Part shown: positions 58,668 through 64,000 of the stretch, in pieces
How positions within the stretch are numbered: the stretch's first letter is position 1
Layout: every line of letters starts with the position of its first letter
Source of the DNA: Paludibacter sp.
GTDB lineage: Bacteria; Bacteroidota; Bacteroidia; Bacteroidales; Paludibacteraceae
Assembly: GCA_027450045.1 (NCBI GenBank)
Contig: DAIDKM010000004.1
Coordinates: 29,541-93,540 of the forward strand
DNA: 64,000 nucleotides
Reading direction: 5' to 3'
Made by a program: the position numbers and the translations under genes
Notes under the pieces: generated by a model
What the model saw: the letters and a program-made list of their open reading frames with translations, nothing else
Databases searched by the model: none
What the model was told of the DNA's origin: nothing

Positions 58668-59363
58668 ATGAAACCATTAATAGAAACCGACCAGGATTTT
58701 ATTTGCGACATACAAGCCCCCTGCTTTCAAATGCTTTCGGAAGAAGAAGCGGCATTAATTCGCGCCAGTAAAACGCAAGTCGTGTTTCGCAAAGGCGAAA
58801 ACCTGACAAAACAAGGCACGTTTGCATCGTATGTTTTGTTTATTATGAGCGGGTTGGTGAAACAGTATGTCGAAGGCGACAGCACCCATAACTACAACCT
58901 GCAACTCGTGCAACCCAATGAATTCTTAGGACTATCTGCTGTGTTTGGCGAGGCAATCTATCCTTATTCGGCTACGGCTTTGATGGAAACTCAAGTTTAT
59001 CTGATCGAGAAGGAAGCTATCAGTAAAGTGGTGCAACAAAACGGCTTGTTTGCTTATACCATCATTAACCGTTATTGTGAACAAAACACCCGTTTCTACA
59101 GTGTGGTGCGCAATTTGATTTATAAACAGATGAATGGGCACATGGCCGATGCGTTGCTTTATCTTTCATCCGAGAATTTTGACGGATTGGAAGTAACTGC
59201 GTTGCTTACGCGCAAAGAGATTGCCGATTTTGCCGGCATTTCGACCGAAAGCGCCGTGAAGATTTTAAAAAGCTTTGAAAAGGAAGGCATTCTCGATCTG
59301 AATGAAAAATCCGTGATCATCCGCAATCGGGAACGGTTGGAAGAGATCAGCAAACACGGCTGA
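58668..59363 (+). CDS. Crp/Fnr family transcriptional regulator
   Basis: 231 aa; FRKGENLTKQGTFASYVLFIMSGLVKQYVEG; HTH LLTRKEIADFAGISTESAVKILKSFEKEGIL. Confidence 0.93.
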   Translation: MKPLIETDQDFICDIQAPCFQMLSEEEAALIRASKTQVVFRKGENLTKQGTFASYVLFIMSGLVKQYVEGDSTHNYNLQLVQPNEFLGLSAVFGEAIYPYSATALMETQVYLIEKEAISKVVQQNGLFAYTIINRYCEQNTRFYSVVRNLIYKQMNGHMADALLYLSSENFDGLEVTALLTRKEIADFAGISTESAVKILKSFEKEGILDLNEKSVIIRNRERLEEISKHG

Positions 59364-59397
59364 TTAGAGCTACCTCTTAAAAAACGAATTACACCTT

Positions 59398-59430
59398 AGC
59401 GATAGTCCCTCTTCAAGAGAGGCTATCGCT
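59398..59430 (+). terminator. Terminator hairpin
   Basis: AGCGATAG...CTATCGCT stem followed by TTTCTGTTT. Confidence 0.7.
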
Positions 59431-59656
59431 TTCTGTTTGAAAGAATTTATTGCTCATTGGGTGACTGCGTAGTTTCACCCTGTACGTATATTTTTTTGCT
59501 GACACGTCTCTATGCCCCGAATTGAAAATTAATGCCAGGGGAGATAAGCGCCCAATCATCTTTATCATATAATCGTGTAACTTTGTAACCAACATCAATC
59601 CGATATAAGAAACTGATTTAAATCAAGCCCCTATAAGAAAAAGGGGAAGGATTGAA

Positions 59657-59664
59657 TAACTTTG
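59657..59664 (+). promoter_or_regulatory. Bacteroidetes -7 promoter element (TAACTTTG)
   Basis: TAnnTTTG upstream of the cupin gene. Confidence 0.45.
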
Positions 59665-59708
59665 CAATGCGGAAAGACGTTAATCATTAAAAATGGAGGA
59701 ACCAAATA

Positions 59709-60149
59709 ATGAAAGAAGTGACTGTAAAAAATTACCACACGGCGGAAGGAGAAACAATCAATAGGGGAAAAGGAAACGAATTCACCGTTAAGCCGGTGAT
59801 TGCGCCTGCTGATTTCACCAGATGCAGAGCAAGCTTTGTCGAAGTGGAGCCTGGCAACCAAGCATTTGGTTACCATTATCATGAAATGAACGAAGAGGTG
59901 TTCTACATTATCAGCGGTATCGGCGTTGTACGTACTCCCAAAGGAGATATCACCGTAAAAGAGGGTGATGCCATTGCTTTCCCCACAGGGAAGGAAGGCG
60001 CCCATGTGATTCGCAATGGTTCCGATACCGAAAAGCTGGTATATATTGACTTCGATGCTGTGAATGTTCCCGAAATAGTGCATTTGCCCGACATCCATAA
60101 AATTAAGGTTGTGGGACCCTATTCTAACGGGATGTACGACGAGCAATAA
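59709..60149 (+). CDS. Cupin domain protein
   Basis: 146 aa; HYHEMNEEVFYIISGIGVVRTPKGDITVKEGDAIAFPTG; RBS-like AATGGAGG upstream. Confidence 0.88.
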   Translation: MKEVTVKNYHTAEGETINRGKGNEFTVKPVIAPADFTRCRASFVEVEPGNQAFGYHYHEMNEEVFYIISGIGVVRTPKGDITVKEGDAIAFPTGKEGAHVIRNGSDTEKLVYIDFDAVNVPEIVHLPDIHKIKVVGPYSNGMYDEQ

Positions 60150-60158
60150 TAATTACAT

Positions 60159-60195
60159 TTAGTGGGAGTACGATTCTAAATCGTGCCCCCACTAA
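60159..60195 (+). terminator. Terminator hairpin after cupin gene
   Basis: TTAGTGGG..ACGATT..AAATCGT..CCCACTAA. Confidence 0.7.
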
Positions 60196-60330
60196 TCGTT
60201 ATAATAAATGCTGGTTGACTCTTTGACACGAAATGAAAATTAGTGCCAAAGAAATAACGCTATCAATGTATAGCTCAAACGTCATTTTTCAAATTGTCAT
60301 CGTAGCCACTGCATTATCCATGGAACAACT

Positions 60331-60501
60331 CTATTTACGTTTTCCACCCCCTACATCCGATCTCCTGAAATCTTTATGATCTACACGTTCTACATGATTC
60401 TTCTCCCAATCTGCTCTTACTTCCTCATCAGTTCTGTCTTTGTTGTCAAAAACATAAAGTCCCGGTTTGATTAACACCATTCTACCAACTTCCTTACTCA
60501 T
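60331..60501 (-). CDS. Candidate small ORF (56 aa), hypothetical
   Basis: Complement ATG...TAG: MSKEVGRMVLIKPGLYVFDNKDRTDEEVRADWEKNHVERVDHKDFRRSDVGGGKRK; absent from the supplied track because of its length. Confidence 0.45.
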   Translation of the reverse strand: MSKEVGRMVLIKPGLYVFDNKDRTDEEVRADWEKNHVERVDHKDFRRSDVGGGKRK

Positions 60502-60738
60502 AAACTCAATTTTTTATTTAAATATGTAAGCACACTTCAGCTTAATTTCTCATTGGATGACTTCGAGCCATCAGGTGAATTGATACTATTTTTTATCTAA
60601 TCACAGGGTTACTTGCCAGGTCAACATGTAAATTAGCGTGTTATTCATCATTATAGTCCACAAACATACACATTTTTTTCAAAACTTCCTCATTTTACAG
60701 AAAACAAAATATCAAAATAACGAGAACTCATAAAGAAA

Positions 60739-60776
60739 CTACCGCCCCCCATTGTGTTTATGAGGAGCGGTAGTCT
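60739..60776. terminator. Hairpin
   Basis: ACTACCGC...GCGGTAGT. Confidence 0.5.
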
Positions 60777-60992
60777 CATTTCAGCTCTTTTCTTTTGCAA
60801 AAGGGATAGTTCTCAAAACCACGCACGCGAGGGTTGATTCATGTTCGGCTGAGCTTTTAGGGTTTACGTATACGGATAATTAACATTTGCCTTTTAAACT
60901 TGTCCGATCAGGGCGTATCAAAGTAATGTTTAGTGATACAGTGGCCAGGCAACTGGAACTGTTTATTCATTCAATTATAATATGCATAGATT

Positions 60993-61289
60993 ATGGCAAC
61001 AAAGAATGTAGTAGTTTTAACTGTTTTGATTTCATCATTTTGTGTCGCAATGGTATCGGCACAAGTATCCAAAACATCCTCATCGTTTCAATCTACGACG
61101 AACAAAAAGATTGAGTATTTATCCTTCGCAAACCACAAAGTTGATAAACATGCGGCTAATGAGAGAACCTTCCATCTCTTGCGTTCAGGTAAAAATCAAA
61201 TGAGAAAAGAGATAAAGAAAGCAGGGAAAGAATTTCAAGCTAAAATGTATTCTCACGAATCCCAATGGTTGGAAAATCTCAATGCCTGA
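60993..61289 (+). CDS. Small secreted hypothetical protein
   Basis: 98 aa with signal peptide (VVVLTVLISSFCVAMVSAQ). Confidence 0.5.
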   Translation: MATKNVVVLTVLISSFCVAMVSAQVSKTSSSFQSTTNKKIEYLSFANHKVDKHAANERTFHLLRSGKNQMRKEIKKAGKEFQAKMYSHESQWLENLNA

Positions 61290-61332
61290 TTTATTGAGCA
61301 TTTTTTGTAGAGACAAGGCACGCGCCTTGTCC

Positions 61333-61848
61333 CTACTTTTTTATTTCAACCCTTTGCAATTTAATAGTATTGTCTTGATCGACAATAAATTCATATAGCT
61401 CAAAATACGATTTCTCGATATTTTCAGAAGATTCATTGATTTGACCGTTCTTCATTTTAGAAATATTCCCCGCAGCAGCAAGCCCGGAAATTAATCCGGT
61501 GGATGCGGTTATGATGTCTGGAATTTTTGTATCTGTTGTTAGCCCATACGATGTAAGAACGCCATTCGACAAAGAGATTTTTAGATCACTTGTGCCTATC
61601 CCCGGGTTTTGTTTTACATAGATGGGATGTCTTAAATCAGGAAGATAAATGATTCTGATTTCAGTAAGTAAAGTATCAGTAGAAGTAGTTTTGGATACAC
61701 TTTTAGTATGATCTACTAAAAGATAAGGTTTGGCAGAATACATCTTTATTCCGGTTTCGGTTTTTAAAATTGAATCACTGTAAAACTTTACAGAAGAGCA
61801 ACTACTCAATAGGAATAATGAACCCAATAAAAAATTAATTGCTTTCAT
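61333..61848 (-). CDS. Hypothetical lipoprotein
   Basis: Lipobox LFLLSSCSS; start trimmed to MKAINFLLG. Confidence 0.7.
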   Translation of the reverse strand: MKAINFLLGSLFLLSSCSSVKFYSDSILKTETGIKMYSAKPYLLVDHTKSVSKTTSTDTLLTEIRIIYLPDLRHPIYVKQNPGIGTSDLKISLSNGVLTSYGLTTDTKIPDIITASTGLISGLAAAGNISKMKNGQINESSENIEKSYFELYEFIVDQDNTIKLQRVEIKK

Positions 61849-62185
61849 ACCATTGTTTTTATTTATTACATTAAGGATGTATGGAACTCGCTTACAAACT
61901 AACTCGAAGGGATTCATTTAGTTCAATGTCTCTTTGAACTCGTAAAATCGTTTCATCATCAATGGCCTAAGCTGGCGCAGGTCTGTGACACGTGTCCTGT
62001 TTATATAAACAGCTTATTTCTTTTTCAATACAATATTCTCTTTTTTGCCCATTCTATCTTTCCGATTAATCATTCCGTCACAGTTTACAAAACCGTGCCA
62101 GCGGGGATTTTCACTTAGCTAATTGATGATTTGCAAATTCATCTATCATGTTCCTCTGTCGGGCTGCAAATAAGATAGTTGTGTT

Positions 62186-62851
62186 TTATTTTATGTAATA
62201 AGCCGCTGTATCATTTAAGTAAACCATAATAGAGTCTTTAATAAATGATCTTTGCTCACCTTTGTTTTTAATAATTTGCAAGTAGGTATATTGATTACCG
62301 GCAGTTTCAACTATCTTTTGATTTTCTTTTCTGGAGTCCAACTCATCACAAACAACCATTCCATCTCCAGCACAATACATAACATTACATAATAAATAAT
62401 CATAATTGCTCGTCTGTCTATCGACAATAATTTTTATATATGATTGTTTTGGTAATAGGTAGTCATAATTAATCACCGTATCACGCTTATTAATGCCAAA
62501 CTTGAAATATGGGTAAATCGGTTTTAGAAATGAATTATTTGGTGTTTTGAAATTGATAATAAACAGGCCTTCGGTCAATTCATGGTCTTCAATATAAAAG
62601 CTGAATGAATAGAACCCTTCATTGTCTGTTTTTGTTGTCGCTATTTGCCTTACACTACCTCCAAGTTCACCTACCAATGCCCATTCTAAAGAAACATTCA
62701 TGCCGGCAACCGGAACCTTCCAATTTTCAGTTAAGAACTTTCCTTGTACTGTTGTGCAATTTTTATCACATGGTGGCACAGTTCTATCATCCTGATTATG
62801 TGAGCAACTAATCAGGATGATAGAACTCAGAATCCAGAATATTATTCGCAT
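62186..62851 (-). CDS. Hypothetical lipoprotein with Ig/carboxypeptidase-regulatory-like domain
   Basis: 221 aa; lipobox IILISCSHN; VQGKFLTENWKVPVAGMNVSL...TTKTDNEGFYSFSF. Confidence 0.65.
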   Translation of the reverse strand: MRIIFWILSSIILISCSHNQDDRTVPPCDKNCTTVQGKFLTENWKVPVAGMNVSLEWALVGELGGSVRQIATTKTDNEGFYSFSFYIEDHELTEGLFIINFKTPNNSFLKPIYPYFKFGINKRDTVINYDYLLPKQSYIKIIVDRQTSNYDYLLCNVMYCAGDGMVVCDELDSRKENQKIVETAGNQYTYLQIIKNKGEQRSFIKDSIMVYLNDTAAYYIK

Positions 62852-63125
62852 AGTCTATTGGATTATGGTAATATTTACATTGAACTTATCTAAGACATTT
62901 GCTTGCAGATGTTTGTGGCGTATGCCATTCTCCTGTTTGATTAAAACAGGCGATAACCCGTTATTCGTTCATCTTTTTAGCACAGATTCATATCAGCGTC
63001 ATCGGGAGAAGAAATCATTACGGATTATCATTAATGATATTCGGCAATTCTTCAACCGAAGGGTGCTTTTTTCCAATAGTTTGACCTCACCACAGCCCTC
63101 TATGACCTCATCCGCCATTCGGACA

Positions 63126-63145
63126 CCTTCTCCATTTGGAGAAGG
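63126..63145. repeat. REP-like palindrome
   Basis: CCTTCTCCA-TT-TGGAGAAGG. Confidence 0.6.
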
Positions 63146-63322
63146 AAAAAGGAATTTGCATATTGGGAGAATGGAAAAGGAAAAATAGTTTTTGATAGAG
63201 TGCAATAGATCAGATGAATAAGTAGCAGTCATATCATTATCGTTATCTTCAATTCTCTTTTTCAATACTCAATTGATGCAAAATGACATCTTGTATTCAA
63301 AATCAGTTTTAACCTGTTTCTG

Positions 63323-63388
63323 TTTCCAGTCCAAGTTTCCGCTACCCTCAGACTTGAACTAACTAATCTGGAACACTTGCACCAACAA
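63323..63388. repeat. Intergenic repeat unit A, copy 1
   Basis: tttccagtcc...ctcagacttgaactaactaatctggaacacttgcaccaacaag, similar to 63692-63758. Confidence 0.6.
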
Positions 63389-63452
63389 GAGGGCGAGTCT
63401 GTGACCCGTGTCCTGTTTATTTGTATTTGTTCTATCAATAATTTATTGTGCG

Positions 63453-63487
63453 CAAACATGTCAGGTTTTAAAAACCTGACATGTTTG
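63453..63487. repeat. Perfect long palindrome (REP-like)
   Basis: CAAACATGTCAGGTTTT-A-AAAACCTGACATGTTTG, 17-nt perfect arms. Confidence 0.75.
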
Positions 63488-63691
63488 TAAACGATCAATC
63501 ATTCCATTTTTTACCTATGTATTTCCCCTTTGTTCGCCATAGTTTGATCTGCAATTCGGATTGTTCGGCATTCAGTTTAGCGCAAGTTTGAGCGAAGCGG
63601 AAATTTGTGCTCAAAATCGTTGAAGTTTTCAACTTCCAACCAGTTTCAAATGGAAACGAAGTGACATCCCGTCTTTGCGGGACTGATTCTA

Positions 63692-63758
63692 TTTCCAGTC
63701 CGGCTCTTCGCTACGCTCAGACTTGAACTAACCAATATGAAACACTTGCGCTGGTAAG
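63692..63758. repeat. Intergenic repeat unit A, copy 2
   Basis: tttccagtccggctcttcgctacgctcagacttgaactaaccaatatgaaacacttgcgctggtaag. Confidence 0.6.
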
Positions 63759-64000
63759 GAATTTTCATTGTCGCACCTTTGTCTGATTCAGAATTTCCTG
63801 AATTGAAGAATTATCAAAATAAGGAATAGAATTAAAAATTAGTACATATTGTAAGCTCGTTAATCCAAAGTTAATCAGTAGCTCTTTTTCAAATTTACAG
63901 GCAACGACATATTTTTTGCTTATGACAATCAATGTTGATTAATTGGTATAATGACTATTCTGTAAATTCTTTCATTCCGCAAATTCTGATTCTGACAATG

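Noticed and set aside
59631-60146. 171-aa - strand ORF over the cupin gene
   Set aside because: Antisense; the + strand cupin has family motifs, an RBS and a -7 element
62817-63188. 123-aa + strand ORF
   Set aside because: Runs through a palindromic repeat; low-quality composition, no family signal
1-64000. CRISPR arrays
   Set aside because: No regularly spaced short direct repeats were seen on reading; repeats present are palindromes and dispersed units
1-64000. Intact insertion sequences or prophage
   Set aside because: No transposase, integrase or phage structural gene recognised in the translated track

Overview
Chromosomal window from a Bacteroidetes/Bacteroidales-type bacterium. The call rests on SusC/SusD, TAnnTTTG-type promoter elements, FtsX-DUF3098-UppP-TruB-QueA synteny and a PorE-like protein. 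Main content, left to right: (1) a compact polysaccharide utilization locus (GH2, GH5, GH31, surface lipoprotein, SusD, SusC, AraC regulator; 49-14514); (2) gldG without gldF, an XRE-cupin regulator, rfbD/rfbC/rfbA, kdsC and tRNA-Gln; (3) housekeeping genes (CPA2 antiporter, GH57, GNAT, ilvC + thioesterase, YgiQ, queA, truB, uppP, ftsX, YfhO, miaB); (4) tRNA-Pro followed by a frameshifted GIY-YIG nuclease ORF whose 3' end runs into a second, partial tRNA-Pro-like 3' half; (5) hemW, a PorE-like OmpA protein and DUF4954; (6) a decayed island with an RHS C-terminal remnant and a multiply disrupted DNA methyltransferase; (7) a biotin-less carboxyltransferase, pheS and DUF2147; (8) the most interesting part: a tightly packed seven-gene operon dsrE2-tusA-mvhD-hdrA(qmoA-like)-hdrA(qmoB-like)-small wHTH-like protein-qmoC-like, next to an osmC-thioredoxin-trxB-thioredoxin-NapH-like operon, with two Crp/Fnr regulators and two good Crp/Fnr-type palindromes; (9) a repeat-rich tail with small lipoproteins. 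All functional names come from reading the translated sequences by eye. No database search was run.
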